Assembly: GCA_964035575.1 (NCBI GenBank)
Contig: OZ037888.1
Span: forward strand, 186,001 to 250,000
Length of the DNA stretch: 64,000 nt
Reading direction: 5' to 3'
DNA from: Rhynchopus sp. YZ270_cl-10
Taxonomy: Eukaryota > Euglenozoa > Diplonemea > Diplonemida > Diplonemidae
A program made the translations under genes and the position numbers. How positions within the stretch are numbered: position 1 is the first letter of the stretch; each line of letters starts with the position of its first letter. The notes below the pieces were generated by a model. The model made no database searches, had not been told where the DNA came from, and was given only the letters and a program-made list of their open reading frames with translations. Below, in pieces: positions 1 to 11,149 of this stretch.

Positions 1-158
1 TGGGCTGTACTTTGTTTTTTTCTTCAAATTTTGAGATCTGTGCCGGGAGCAGGAACTTAAAATAAAAAGCGGGGACTGCAACTTCATAGAAAAGTTTCCC
101 TGAAACGGTGTAGGTCCTATTTCGGGTTTTCCCTGCTTTTTTTTTTTACATTAGTTAG

Positions 159-816
159 CAGTGCTGACGCTAAGGCCGGCTGGCCGGTCATATAAAAAAA
201 TTTTTTTTGACTTTTTTTTTTTCGGCCGAGCCCGGGCGCGCTTCGCGCGCCCGGGTCCCCAACCCAGCTCAAGTTGGGGGCCTCCGGCGGAATGTGCGAA
301 TTCCTCTGCAGAGTTCGGCACTTCACTGATATTTGCACCAGGCACGCGTGGGATCAGTTTACAATAAGAAACGGCGGTCATGGCACCCAAAGGTTCGTGG
401 CGAAGCCACGGTACGCAACATTTCAAAAAATTGCGCTTAAAATTGCACATTTTTACTGATATACTATGTCAAAGGGAAGGGTGCGTTTGCAAGCTTGCGC
501 CGCAGGCGCACGGTACGCTACTTTTATTATTTCGCCACGCTGCCTGCTTCCTTTTCCTTCGGCATTTGACCAATTGAGTCGCGTTCTGGCTGTGACGGGG
601 TCACTTTGTTCATGAGGCCATTTCTGGTCACTCTCAGAGGCTCGTGTGAGGTGCCAACTGGGGGGGACTTCCGACCATCCCCTACCCCACCCTGCCCACC
701 CACCCAACACCGGTCATATATGACCGGTCATATATGACCGGCATATTTTCAGACTTTTTTTTTTCTTTTTTTTATTTGGTCATATATGACCGGCTTTTTC
801 CTTAGCGTCAGCACTG
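159..816. mobile_element. hAT-like non-autonomous element 1
   Basis: 658 bp. Ends CAGTGCTGACGCTAAGG and its exact inverted copy at 800-816. 8-bp target duplication TTAGTTAG at 151-158 and 817-824, as in hAT. Inside: a GC-rich hairpin (CCCGGGCGCGCTTCGCGCGC) near 230-257, a core shared with element 2, and ATATATGACCGGTC repeats at 711-795. No transposase seen. It has split a DR3 copy. Confidence 0.85.
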
Positions 817-824
817 TTAGTTAG

Positions 825-838
825 ACACCCGAGGATGT
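825..838 (+). repeat. DR3 fragment cut by hAT-like element 1
   Basis: ACACCCGAGGATG follows the TTAGTTAG duplication directly; the left part lies before 151. Confidence 0.6.
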
Positions 839-880
839 GGTTGAGTTATTTTCTTTTTTGTTATTTTCTTTTTTCTTTTT

Positions 881-929
881 TTGAAAACTTGGTTGTATTA
901 GTGTAGACACCCGAGGATGAACTCCACTA
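881..929 (+). repeat. DR3 copy
   Basis: GAAAACTTGGTTGTATTAGT, core ACACCCGAGGATGAACTCC, outer stem TAGTG/CACTA; T-rich run before it. Confidence 0.85.
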
Positions 930-1362
930 TTTCTTTTTGCCAATCTGGTAAACGTAGCTGCCACACAGACATTCTCTACTCTCCAGAAAAAAAACACTCT
1001 CACTAAAAGGGGGATTTTTTTTGTTAGTGCAAATATCCTAGACCACTTAACTTGGTATTGCAAAGGGACGTAGCTCTTTGCGAGCAAGCCAAAAGGTGTC
1101 TGTCTGCGCATCTACTGTTTTTAAACCATCCAAAATGTAAGACTTGAATCGTACATTGAAAAGTGTTTACGCCTCACCATGGAATTAGAAGAGAACAACA
1201 ACAAAAACCCATTTGCTTATCAATTTAGCAAAAACAGAAAGCATTAGAGGGTGTAACATAACTCCCAACAAAAAAGAAAACAAAACAAAACAAAACAAAA
1301 GTAAAGAAAAGAGACCTGAGCCCTCCCGATACACATTGCAACGAAATCAAAAGAGACCTTTG

Positions 1363-1395
1363 CCATCTGAATGTGCCTCTCGTGCACAACATCAA
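1363..1395 (+). repeat. DR7 hairpin
   Basis: CATCTGAA-TGTGC-CTCTCGT-GCACA. Confidence 0.75.
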
Positions 1396-2022
1396 AATAG
1401 ACAAAAAAAGGACCCGAGTTGCTAGTGCATGCGTCTCAACGGAACGCAAGGGACTGAAACCCATATGATGACATATTGGAATAAAAACGGTTCGCAAAAA
1501 AATTTAAAAAGAAAAATGGACTTTTTTTTTCTCCATTCGAGGGGTGTGATGTTCTGTGTCTGTGCTTCTCCTTTTTCTCCTGCTTCAAAATAGCACATCA
1601 AATTCATTAACCTTCTAACAGAAAGCACAGAGGGTTGTACCAACCCCCCCTCCCTTCTGAATCAACACACAATCCCGCACACTTTTGAAGCAAACTCACA
1701 ACAGAGACAGCAACAGCACTGATTTAAGACGGTTCGGCCATGACGGCAAAGGGGGCAAGCGAGGCAGAGTAGTGGGTGGACGTGGAAAGCAAAGAGAGGA
1801 AATAAAGAATGAAAACCTGAGGGGATAGTACCCCACGGCACAGCTGGGAGGAGGAGTGGGGAGGGAGGAGAGAAGAGAGCTTGGCACGGATGTGGTGTTA
1901 TAGGCTGTGGCAGGAGGTGGCCCCGCCGTGTGTGTGAACGGCAAAACAAACAATAAAAGAATGAAAGAAGCTGGCAAGAGCCTTTTTCTCATTATGTCTC
2001 CGTGCGCAAGCTGGTGGTGTGT

Positions 2023-2053
2023 AAGATGAACCCAAGCTGTGCTTAGTCACCTT
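2023..2053 (+). repeat. DR1 hairpin
   Basis: AAGATGAACCC-AAGC-TGT-GCTTAGTCACCTT; loop shortened. Confidence 0.75.
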
Positions 2054-2240
2054 TTGAAAAAAATAAATTTCATACTTTCAAAGAAACGGCGACCTCTCTC
2101 ACAAGGACACCTGGGGTTGTGTATGTGAGAACATAGAATAACATACAGGGGGGAAACTTAACACAAAAGGAAACAAAAATGTAGCTAAAAATAAAATAAA
2201 ACAAATGCACGATGAGTTGAACCTCTCGAGGCACGCTCGC

Positions 2241-2273
2241 ATGAAGGTGCCTCTCTCATGCACACACATCTTT
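2241..2273 (+). repeat. DR7 hairpin
   Basis: ATGAAGGTGC, CTCTCTCAT, GCACACACATCTT. Confidence 0.65.
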
Positions 2274-2445
2274 ACCACTATCGATAATTGCGCTGGAACA
2301 CGCTAACAAGAACCGAGCGTAGGTTGCATTTCTGTGACCTACTTTCATGGAAACCCCGAAAGAAAAAAATCGTGAAGTACGGGGGAAGAGGTGGAGCAAA
2401 AAGGAAACGCATATTTTCATTTTCCAGACGTATTGTATAATGCAC

Positions 2446-2583
2446 AGGGGTTTATACAGTTTATTAAAACTCGATCAGTCTGACCGAGTTGTAGGGTATT
2501 CTACAGCAGAACTTAGTCAGGCCAAAAAAATGCTGACCGAGTTTGACCAATTTTTTTCATGACTAAACCTTGTATAAACCCCT
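2446..2583. mobile_element. MITE-like foldback
   Basis: Inverted AGGGGTTTATACA ends, 138 bp; inner CTGACCGAGTT motifs repeat. Target duplication not evident. Confidence 0.5.
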
Positions 2584-2604
2584 ACTCGTACAAAAAAGTG
2601 AAGT

Positions 2605-2662
2605 TATTAATGCAGGCACCTCCGACTGACCCACGATGCCAGCCATCCGGATGAAAGCACAA
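2605..2662 (+). repeat. DR6 copy
   Basis: AATGCAGGCACCTCCGACTG, ACGATGCCAGCCATCCGGAT, GAAAGCA; GGCA/TGCC pair. Confidence 0.85.
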
Positions 2663-2947
2663 AGTACCCTGCGGCCTACAACAGAAGATGTAAAAAGGAA
2701 AAATTTTGTTTGTGCGCTCAAAGCCGGGAAAACAAAAAGGTAAAAAAATGTGTTAAACTGAAGTACGGTTGTTGTGGTTAATTGAGTACTCAAAGAAAAC
2801 AAGCAAGCTTCTGTTTTTTTCAATCCGTTTTGTTTGCCCTGCAGCGCTGCAGCGCTGCCTCCAATCTTTTTAGAATTGACAACAAGTTGTTTTATCAAAA
2901 AAATAGCAAAATCTACTTTCAATGGCAGAGATCTACACGCTCACTCT

Positions 2948-4261
2948 CTAATCATCCTCCTCCGTATGCACGGCAGAGAGGGTGTGCACCGTTGTCGTAA
3001 CCCACTGAGACAGCTCAGGCGCTTCTGCAATTTCATGCAAACAAAACCACTCCAACGTCGGGTCCGTCGGCGCCCTGAAACCATGCGGCGACGATATGAG
3101 GGGTGGGAAGGGGGACTGGCTGAGATCGCTTGGCGTCACCTTCCAACGGAAACCGTCTGTTGAGTGTATGGTAGCGTGCCCCATCGACCATGCGGGCAGG
3201 TGGTTATGCCCCTTCTTTGTTCTGGCAAAGGGGAAGGCGACGGAACGGCAGGGAAGGATATCTGGGTTGTCGCTGTCTTCATCTGAGTCGGGGAAGTATA
3301 TTGAGGCGTTTGTTGGGACTGACAGACTGATTGCAGAGGGATGAAACATCTGCCTCGAGAGCGTGTCGATGTCCGTCCCCACCACCGGAGATGCAATACG
3401 CCCCCACCCCTTCTCCGCGTTAAATGCCTTCCAAACAATCGCCTTATGACTTGGTGCTTTCATTTCGTGCCGCTTCGATTGTAATGACCCCTGATCACTC
3501 TTCATCGTCTTTTGCAACGCATCCGGATTCATCCCATTTGTTACCACACCACACGCCACCATCCAGGTCCCAATCGAGGTGCTGTACATCACATTTCGTG
3601 TCACCCCTTGAGGCTCCACTGCACCCAACCCCTTCTTCTGCGACTCTGACGGCATCGTAGCCCAGACCGGAAGGCCATGAAAGTCCTCTTTCAACCTAAT
3701 GTATACACCTGACGCGCTGGGAACCTCTTCAGAACGAAGGTACAGTGGAAGCTCCCCGTCGTCGGAAGGTGCCTTAGAATGACCTGGGGAGGTGCGGAGT
3801 GCAAGGTTCGGCACTCCTGGGGAAAGTTGGGTGTGGTGGGAGGACCGCCGTTTTTTGCGTGGGGTGCTGTCGGGGGTGATGCCGGGGGAGGTGGTGGAGC
3901 GTGGCGTCAAAGCGAGGGTGTCGACACTGCGGGCAGCACGGTGGAGCAGCTCATCCTGGGCTCTGATGCTGTCGATGCAGAGATTGTACACTTTGCTATC
4001 CTCTTGGCTCACAGCCGTCCGTGGGTGTGCGCCAATAGCAGCACCGACACGCTGCATCCCCTTCGCCGTCGCCGTCTCGGTCCTGCTCACACCACGTTGC
4101 AGACGCCCCTCTGCCATGTCCCGCTGTACTAAACGCACGCTTGCTTGAACCTGCTCATCGCTGGCACGCAGACCACTGTGTGCGTGCACCACAGCACTGC
4201 TGTTCTGCATTGGCGATGCACTTCCGAAGGTGCTCTGTTTGGTGCGCAGACGGGTCGCCAT
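2948..4261 (-). CDS. Unrecognised 437-residue protein
   Basis: Uninterrupted reading frame of 437 codons from the first ATG after a probable trans-splice acceptor (pyrimidine tract ending CCTACAG, AG at 4283-4284). I do not recognise the family. The N-terminal half is Ser/Thr/Arg-rich and probably disordered, with a basic patch (RKKRRSSHH) near residue 130. From about residue 180 the chain becomes more ordered, with a run GVYIRL...GLPVW...MYSTSIGTWMVACG; the Gly-Val-Tyr then Gly-x-Pro-Val-Trp pattern recalls small beta-rich repeats of many protist proteins, but that is only an impression. The tail is acidic (TEEDD). No signal peptide or membrane segment is seen. It is the last gene of the array here; a TA-flanked MITE lies 168 bp upstream. 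Confidence 0.75.
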   Translation of the reverse strand: MATRLRTKQSTFGSASPMQNSSAVVHAHSGLRASDEQVQASVRLVQRDMAEGRLQRGVSRTETATAKGMQRVGAAIGAHPRTAVSQEDSKVYNLCIDSIRAQDELLHRAARSVDTLALTPRSTTSPGITPDSTPRKKRRSSHHTQLSPGVPNLALRTSPGHSKAPSDDGELPLYLRSEEVPSASGVYIRLKEDFHGLPVWATMPSESQKKGLGAVEPQGVTRNVMYSTSIGTWMVACGVVTNGMNPDALQKTMKSDQGSLQSKRHEMKAPSHKAIVWKAFNAEKGWGRIASPVVGTDIDTLSRQMFHPSAISLSVPTNASIYFPDSDEDSDNPDILPCRSVAFPFARTKKGHNHLPAWSMGHATIHSTDGFRWKVTPSDLSQSPFPPLISSPHGFRAPTDPTLEWFCLHEIAEAPELSQWVTTTVHTLSAVHTEEDD

Positions 4262-4281
4262 AGTGTTGTGTACAAAGGTGC

Positions 4282-4305
4282 TCTGTAGGTGAGGAGAGGG
4301 TTTGT
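4282..4305 (-). promoter_or_regulatory. Probable trans-splice acceptor, 437-aa gene
   Basis: CCCTCTCCTCACCTACAG on the minus strand, AG at 4283-4284, 21 bp before the ATG. Whether the leader is joined here is inference. Confidence 0.45.
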
Positions 4306-4428
4306 CAAAAAGAGAGAAAATAGAAAATATTGTGAAGGTCCATATCCATATGCTCGTTCTCGCAATTGAGCAGCTGTTTTTGCGCATCTTTTGTGGGCGG
4401 TTTTTCGAAGGGTGTGTCGATCGAGGTA

Positions 4429-4554
4429 CACGACGGAACCCAGTGACAAGTGAAATGACAAATAAGTCATTTGTCATGAGCGATTTTCTATTGAGCTGTC
4501 GGCCATTTACTTATCATGACAAATAATTTGGCATTTTCACTGGGTCCCGTCGTG
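4429..4554. mobile_element. TA-flanked MITE
   Basis: 126 bp, ends CACGACGGAACCCAGTGA inverted with one indel, TA on each side; inner arms GAAATGACAAAT also pair. Lies just upstream of the 437-aa gene. Confidence 0.75.
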
Positions 4555-5067
4555 TATGGGAGGTAACGTCGACCTGAGTTTTGCAATTCTGGAACTGAGT
4601 GTTCGAGCAAAGCGGGGTAGTTTGCAGGGAGGGGGGTGGTGACGATAGGACAGTGGTAGGCCACATAGTAAAATAAAGATGCGGGTATGCTATTGTTTTT
4701 TATCCCAGGGTAGGGGGAGGGTTAACCCACAAGATCATAAGTGACCTTGGGTGAACGGAGGTTTGGTTAAAAGCATGTGGACACCCAAGAGGCACAGTAT
4801 GTATTCTAAGCAAGTAAGCACTTTGCAAAATGTCAGCTGTGAACACATAAAGAAAAACCACACAGAACAGGTTACGAAAACATGCCCTCAAAAGGGCTTC
4901 CGTTGGGTGTGGCTTCGGCACCCTCTCATGAAATCGCGAAAAAAGGCAGTTATATTTTTCCAAAAAGCCCGAACAGAATATCCCAAAAAACAATGTGCAG
5001 AGCGCTGAGGTGCTGCTTTGTTGTTGTGTAGGACGGCAAAGCACCCTCTCTCCACTTGGCGTGCAGT

Positions 5068-8000
5068 TTAGCGGCGATCTCTGGAGTTCCTACGGCGGGG
5101 GGAGTCACGTCTGTTGTCGCGACGTGGGGACACACTGCGTCTGTTGTCGCGCGAATCATCAGGTCTGCCCCTGCGTGGAGAGGAGTCGCGTCTGTTGTCG
5201 CGACGAGGAGAGTCGTTGCGCTTGTTGTCGCGACGGGGGGACACACTACGTCTGTTGCCACGACGGGGGGAGTCGTTGCGTCTGTTGTCACGTTCACGGC
5301 GCGGGGTCGAGTCGTTGCGCTTGTTGTTGCGACGTGGGGACACACTGCGTCTGTTGTCCCGCGAATCATCGCGTCTGCCCCTGCGTGGAGAGGACTCCCG
5401 CCTGTTGTCGCGACGGGGGGACACACTGCGTCTGCCCCGGGAGTCGCCACGTTTGTTGCCACGACGGGGGGAGTCGTTGCGTTTGTTGTTGCGACGTGGG
5501 GACACACTGCGTCTGTCCCGTGAATCATCACGTCTGCCCCTACGTGGAGAGTCGTTGCGTCTGTTGTCACGGCGGGGGGACACACTGCGTCTGCTGTCGC
5601 GCCCACGACGGGGGGAATCGCGTCTGTTGTCACGCTCACGGCGCGGGGAGTCACGACGTCTGCTATCACGGCGCGGTGAGTCGCGCCTGTCACGTCCCCT
5701 GCGTGGGGAGTCACGCCTGTCACCACGGCGGCTTCTGTCCGATCTGGGGCTGTTAGGTTGGAAGATGGGGCATGGGAATTCCTTTGTACATACGTGCTGT
5801 TTCTGTACTCCACAGTCACCTGCTGGTCACCGAGGTACTGTCCGTCCAGCGCGTTGAGCGCACGCTCGGCGTCCGCCGACGACCGGAAGGAGACAAAACA
5901 GAAGTTCTTTGCGCTGATGCCCAGGCCACCACGCCACATGTTGATGGCGGTGTAGTCATGTCTGTAGGTGGTGTGTTGTCTTGTCTCCTGCACACCCATG
6001 GCATATGGTTTACTATCCAACCATCTCAAAAACCTGACTCCATCACTACCGGGAAGTGCTCCTCTGGGACGCAACTAACCGGAGCCACCCACAAGCCAAG
6101 CTCATATGGCCACCTTCGCTGGCAGCCTTGTCCAAACCCTTTCCCTGGGGGGAGGAGTTACATACCCCTTGAAGAAGTCCTCCATGTCGGAATCCCTTGT
6201 CTTGTCCTTGTCGAAGTTGACGACGAAGAGGGTGTCCGTCGGCTTTACGCGTGGTGCTGTCTTCTTCAGCATGGCGACTTCGACGTTCAGAGTGTCCGAG
6301 TCTGTGTGGTGTGTTGCGAAGGGCTGGGTAGATAGACCTAAGACTCTCTGAATCACTCTCATCAATTGTTGTCATAGAGCATTAACTGCACGGCTATGGT
6401 CCGCGACTCTCAGAGAATACTTCTCTTGGACACAATCCGGTGCACAAATCTGCACAATTTACCGAAGAAAATGAAGCAAAACCAAAAACATACCACTAAT
6501 CTTGAACCCATGCATGCGGTCCACCGCAAGCTGAGCGTCATCAGCCTTGAAGATGACAAATGAGTACCTCTCCTTCATGTCTGTTTGCAGTGTGTGTTGG
6601 GGTTAGTTGGATCTGGCAGCTGAATAAGCAAACACAAGGGAAAGCTTGCAATTCCACTACGTTCTGCACAAAAGGATGCGCCACTGCCATACCTACTCTG
6701 TCCACTGCGCTGACCTTTTCAGAGAAGAGATCGGAAATCTCGCGGGACTTCATGTCCGAAGGGTACCCCGTGACGTGCACAGCCTTCGGGTTCTCACGAC
6801 GCCCTGGACGCGTGTCGACAACCCTCTTCTCCGTGCCGTTGGTCTCCTTCTCCTTGGTGGGCCTGCGGCGAGAGGTAGTGTGTGTGCCAGATCCGTGGCG
6901 GGGTGTAGAGTGAGGTTGAGGTAGGGTGGCGTAGTGAGAAACGCATCTCTGTGAACGTACAGCGCCACAGAGCAATGGGCAAATGAATCGGTGCAGAACG
7001 TCACAAGGGTTCGCCCGATTCACCAAAAAAGATGTTTTTTTTCCCTTTTGGAAAAAGTTGTAGAGTTGGCGGAGAGTGTGTCCCACGAAGTAGAACGCCT
7101 GGGTGCTGCTCTCCCAAAGGTTTTGGGAGAGAGTATCCTTTAGGTTTGTTTGAGATTTTCCGCTGAAGAAAAGTACAAAATCGCAGATTCCGTTGTGTAA
7201 ATGATCGGGAAGATTTCGTTTGCAGCTGTGTGCGGTGCACATGATGCGTGAATAGGAACCTCAGGGGAGGAACACCTGGTCCTGTATTTCAATTTCCTTC
7301 GTGCACAAAATAATGATGGTTGGGTAGTAGCTTTGGAGCATCTGCTAGACGATCAGCATGCACCACGAGTTATATACAGGGGTGCGCCTGCAGATCTATC
7401 CAGGTGGACATTGCTAGTAAAGGCTGTGGGGAAGACGGAGAAGCCACGTCAAGCGAAGTTGGTTGACAGTTGAGGCAGTCGGGCAATTTGTGGAATGCCG
7501 CCGACGAAAGCAACGACTGGTACTGGGTGCATGCGCAGATGCGCGGTACCTAGTACTGCGGAGATAGTTGCACTGCTTATTCAAAACCCCCATCCTCCAG
7601 CTGAGGGAGTCATCGTTGCAGGAGAGCACAAGAAGAAGGGCGGCAGAGGCTTAGGACACAACCCTGGCAGGAGATGTCATGGTGGAGATAAAACACCACG
7701 TCCCCTGTGGACAGTCGACGGTACGTTGCTTTGATGGATGCACAACGATGCGGCAATGAGAAGCAGATGTGGCAGACAGCATGCCTCTCGTACATCAGCA
7801 GAAAGGTGTGAAGGTGTGAAGATGCACCTGATAGCATCACAGCTTGGAGAACGGAGCGGCGTCAGCATGCTGCTGGAAAGCAGCGGCGAAGGGCGAAGAG
7901 ATGAAAGACTTAGAAGACGGATGGCAGGGTAGGGTGCGACTCTTGGGTCACATCAGCATTGCAACAACACGGCAGAGTGAGCAGAGGTGCACCGCCAACG

Positions 8001-8895
8001 CTCTGAGAAGGCTGTAGAACAGCAGCAACGATGCAAAGGCGCAAGGCTTTAAGAAGAAGACGGCAGACGTGCCTCTCGTGCACATCGCTGGAGAGAGAGC
8101 AGCTGCAGCAGAAAGCACCAAGGTGTGATGTGAGCATGAGTGGTGCTTGAGATGAATGCTCTTTACATCTGAGCTGCTCAGAGTCATGCTAAGAAAGCAG
8201 TGAAAAGCGCAAAAAAAATATGAAAACGCAGGCCCTGAGAAGACGGTTATTGTTTTGATGGGAACTCAACAGAATGTGACGATGCGGCAATGAGAAGCAG
8301 ATGTGGCAGACAACCTGCCTCTCGTACGTCAGCAGAAGAAGGTGTGAAGATGTGTGAAGATGGCGCAGCAAATACGGGATGTGGAGAAACGTCGTTGTGA
8401 ATATTTTTTTTTTGCATCTTGTTATTTTGCCTTTCGCTGTCCAGAGTAGCCCGCAGGACAGAAGATGTGACCCTCTCTTGGCCATGACGTAGGCGGAGGA
8501 GGAGGATGGACACCTCTCCCCTAAGATGGAATTTGGGGAGGGCCTTTTTGAAGGTGTAGTGGTGTTGCTGTTGACGGATTTTCTTCGCCGTGTCCCTGCG
8601 ACAAAAAAAAATCTTTTGTTTTTTTTGTCGCAGGGAGTATGCGCTATCCGCCTCTGCAATGTTAAGTGGTAAACAACGGGAAGAAAGGGGAGGTGCGTGT
8701 TGCAGGGGAAGAAGGGGAGGGGGGATGGGGAGGTTAATAATACCAGAATGGGTCCTTCGGGGCCACCTCCTCAATAGTTTTCACCTCGTTGTCGTCGCCG
8801 GACGCAACCGACTTTGCACGGCGGTCATCATCACGGCGCTCGGACTCCTGGCTGCTCACATCCGGCTCGGAGCTGCGGTCGTCAAACTTTCCCAT
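5068..8895 (-). CDS. SR-type splicing factor, two RRMs plus RS domain (6 exons)
   Basis: RNA-binding protein of the SR family, expected to act in pre-mRNA splicing in the nucleus. Exons, in order of transcription: 8744-8895 (tentative), 6693-6862, 6494-6580, 6166-6301, 5794-5961, 5068-5749; all phases agree and the sum is 465 codons. RRM1 starts at AVHVTGYP (RNP2) and is completed by KERYSFVIF (RNP1) in the next exon. RRM2 has TLFVVNF (RNP2), close to plant RS-type proteins, and KNFCFVSF (RNP1) two exons on. The last exon encodes about 220 residues of RS domain built from SPRRD, RRDDSRD and RRSVSP units. Introns are 1881 (tentative), 112, 192, 204 and only 44 nt; donors are GTATG except the tentative GTATTA of intron 1. 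The long opposite-strand frames here are shadows of the repetitive RS domain. Confidence 0.85.
7747..7815 (+). repeat. DR7-bearing 70-bp unit, copy 1
   Basis: GATGCGGCAATGAGAAGCAG, ATGTGGCAGACAGCATGCCT, CTCGTACATCAGCAGAAAGG. Near-identical to 8,281-8,348. In SR-gene intron 1 if exon 1 is right. Confidence 0.8.
8281..8348 (+). repeat. DR7-bearing 70-bp unit, copy 2
   Basis: GATGCGGCAATGAGAAGCAG, ACAACCTGCCTCTCGTACGT. A weaker third copy lies at 8,058-8,095 (ACGTGCCTCTCGTGCACATC). Confidence 0.8.
8734..8895 (-). CDS. Likely first exon of the SR gene, or a 53-residue peptide
   Basis: A short frame beginning MGKFDDRSSEPD and ending DPFWYY* follows a run of 18 A on the minus strand. It is acidic/basic mixed, Ser- and Asp-rich, with high GC at third positions, so it looks coding. 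Read alone it makes 53 residues. If spliced at GTATTA (intron from 8743) into the exon at 6862 the phase fits exactly (TG + G gives Trp) and supplies the missing N-terminus of the SR protein. The donor departs from the GTATG seen in most introns here, so the join is tentative. Confidence 0.5.
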   Translation of the reverse strand: MGKFDDRSSEPDVSSQESERRDDDRRAKSVASGDDNEVKTIEEVAPKDPFWYY

Positions 8896-9130
8896 TTTTT
8901 TTTTTTTTTTTTGTATTTTTTCCCTAAAAATTGTGACATTTTGAAAAACATGAAAGCTCGTGCACGCCTTGTTAGTAACAACAGAGAAACATAGGAGAGG
9001 GGAGGAACAATATTTTTAATCAGCGGAGCGGGGGGGTAAACCCCAAAAAATGGAAAAGGGGTTTAACTTTTCAAAGCTCCCCCTTTTTTCCTCCTTTATT
9101 GCCCTTCTTCTTTCCATCCCTCTCATTACC

Positions 9131-9577
9131 TTACCCATGTGTATGAGAGTGGCTATGTGAATGCTGATGCTGCGGCCGTCCCTTCTTGCGAGGACGGTGC
9201 GCGAGGTCTTGCTGTTCTGGTTCTGGGATTTGGAGGTTGAGGTATAAGAAGGACATCATGATGGCGAGGGTAGCGGTACGTGCCATCCATTCGGGGGCAC
9301 CTGGCATGGCAAGAAAGAAAAGAAGAAACCCTGTCAGCAGCGAGAGCCCGACCAAGGTAGGGAATGTGGTCGACAGGAACCCCTTCTGGCTTTGGGTGCT
9401 GCCAAGAGAGACCATCACATCGAAGGAGCACATGAACGGTAGCAACACCCCAAACCCTCCCCAACAACACCATCGCAACCCATGGTCCACCCAATCATCC
9501 GGGTCACCCAACCGGTAAGCACCATATGCCGCCGTCAAATACCACAGCAGCTGTGTCCCCGATACTCCCGCAAGCAT
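9131..9577 (-). CDS. Small polytopic membrane protein with His-rich tail
   Basis: Single frame of 148 codons. Hydrophobic stretches at about residues 7-20, 37-55, 70-92 and 97-113 suggest three or four membrane segments. The C-terminus is cytosol-like, with a basic RPRKKGRP patch followed by a His/Ser repeat (HQHSHSHSHTHG), which could bind metal. The fold resembles small DUF-type membrane proteins of protists, but I recognise no family. The ATG lies just after AT-rich sequence; no long pyrimidine tract stands out upstream, so the start is the first ATG of the frame. A separate gene from the hydrolase upstream and the SR gene downstream. Confidence 0.65.
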   Translation of the reverse strand: MLAGVSGTQLLWYLTAAYGAYRLGDPDDWVDHGLRWCCWGGFGVLLPFMCSFDVMVSLGSTQSQKGFLSTTFPTLVGLSLLTGFLLFFLAMPGAPEWMARTATLAIMMSFLYLNLQIPEPEQQDLAHRPRKKGRPQHQHSHSHSHTHG

Positions 9578-9826
9578 TTAAAGCGGGTGGTCCTTTATAA
9601 AAAAATAATAGAAAAATCGTCAATTTTTAGGAAAATGCGAAAGAGAATATAAAACGTTGCAAAAAATGTGTTAAAATTAGTCCGAAAAGCACAAAAAAAG
9701 GGGGTATGTGTGTATTTAAAGAGGGGGAAAAAATCGGGTAATTCCTCGGAAGGAAGTGGTGTATGTGTGCCTCCCTCTAGAGACTAGGATGTTTGTGTGG
9801 AGATGTGAAACAAAGAAAAAGTGCTG

Positions 9827-9861
9827 AAGATGACTCTAAGCCTCTCGTGTTGAGTCACCTT
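9827..9861 (+). repeat. DR1 hairpin
   Basis: AAGATGACTCTAAGC, loop CTCTCGT, GTTGAGTCACCTT. Confidence 0.8.
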
Positions 9862-9962
9862 TGATCATATTCGTGCTTGAAGCATCGGCTGTGGTTTCCA
9901 CAAGTTTGTTGTCAGGGATGATGTCATTTCCCAGCCGGGGTTGTACGATGTAGAGTTCGATC
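9836..9962 (-). other. Possible terminal exon ending inside a DR1 hairpin
   Basis: After CCACGCTCAG (possible splice acceptor) the minus strand reads about 41 codons with coding-like composition (IELYIVQPRLGNDIIPDN...). It ends KGDSTREA*, and the last codons and the stop come from a DR1 repeat copy. No upstream partner exon was found, so this could be a decayed exon or chance. Confidence 0.25.
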
Positions 9963-11149
9963 CTGAGCGTGGTGAAGGGTGTTTGCAGTAAATAAAGTGC
10001 GAAAAAAGCAAAACTGAGGAAGGGAGTTAAAAAAGACTTTGTTTTTTTTTTTGTACGAAACCCCTCACATCACAATTTTGTGATTTTTTTTCCGTTTCTT
10101 TTCTTTTCAACGACACCCCCAAAAGCCCCTTCCCCAATGAAAGCTCCCTTTTTCAAGCAAACAAAAAAAAATAACCAAAAATATATCAAAAACAATCACC
10201 GTGACGCTCTTCCTGTGCACTGCGGGCAGCCTACCTCCAGTATGAATTGCTGGAGTGCGCAACACGAAAGATGCCAATGGCGAGAGAGGGGGGCAGGTAG
10301 ATGAGCGTGTCACAAGCTTAAAAAGGTTGATAATGACAAAAAACGCCTCTGGGGCGCAGTGATTGAAAAGGAAAAAATAAGAAGAGGAAACCTCTTTGAG
10401 GCCAAAAAAAGCAGCAAAAAATACATCGACTCATGGTCGCTTTCGCCCCCTCGCTTTGCAGCACAGGGGAGGAGGTGACCGGATTTCCCTACCATCCGCA
10501 AACAGAAGAAGAACCGCTTTTTTTTTGTAAGACGGCAACAAACCTAAGCCTCGCTGTGGTGCAGAACGCTTAGTGGACCTGTACAGGTCCACATGCCTCT
10601 CGGTGTCATCTTGCAGTTGCTCTCTATGGGAACAATGCCTCTGAGAACAAAAACGGGGTAGGGTTTTCAAAACACAACCCTCCTAAAAATAGTTGAAACG
10701 TGCTAAAACGCATCTCGTCGAGAGAGAAAAAAAAAACGTGAGGGAACGGGAAAGAACGTAATATGAACCCCCCCGATGAGGACTACTCAGGCAGAAGAGC
10801 TACCCTTTGCAACAACAAGCTCAGTGGGACGCACGGCAAAAAATCCTTCTCCGAGGTGGGAGCAGTCGTTATATGAGAGGCAGTGGGTAAGGGCCACTTC
10901 TGGCCCCCCGGAAAATATGCCTCCTCTAGCACTCTGTACTCTGTACTCTCGTTCACCCCCAGCCTCGCTCTCTCGCCCACATTCTACAAAAAGGTAGCCA
11001 CCATAAACACTGTGTTGCTCGAACAGGAGCAGAAATTAAGCTACGCTTGTATTAAAAACGGGACAGAACTTTGTACCTGGGGTAGCGTTTTTTTTTTAGG
11101 AGGGACCTGAACATTGGACACCTCATGAAAAGTTGATTTATTTTTTTTA

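Noticed and set aside
4950-6074. 374-codon frame running through the RRM exon and beyond, and plus-strand Arg/Cys-rich frames
   Set aside because: Shadows of the RS-domain exon; the 44-nt intron restores the true RS frame.
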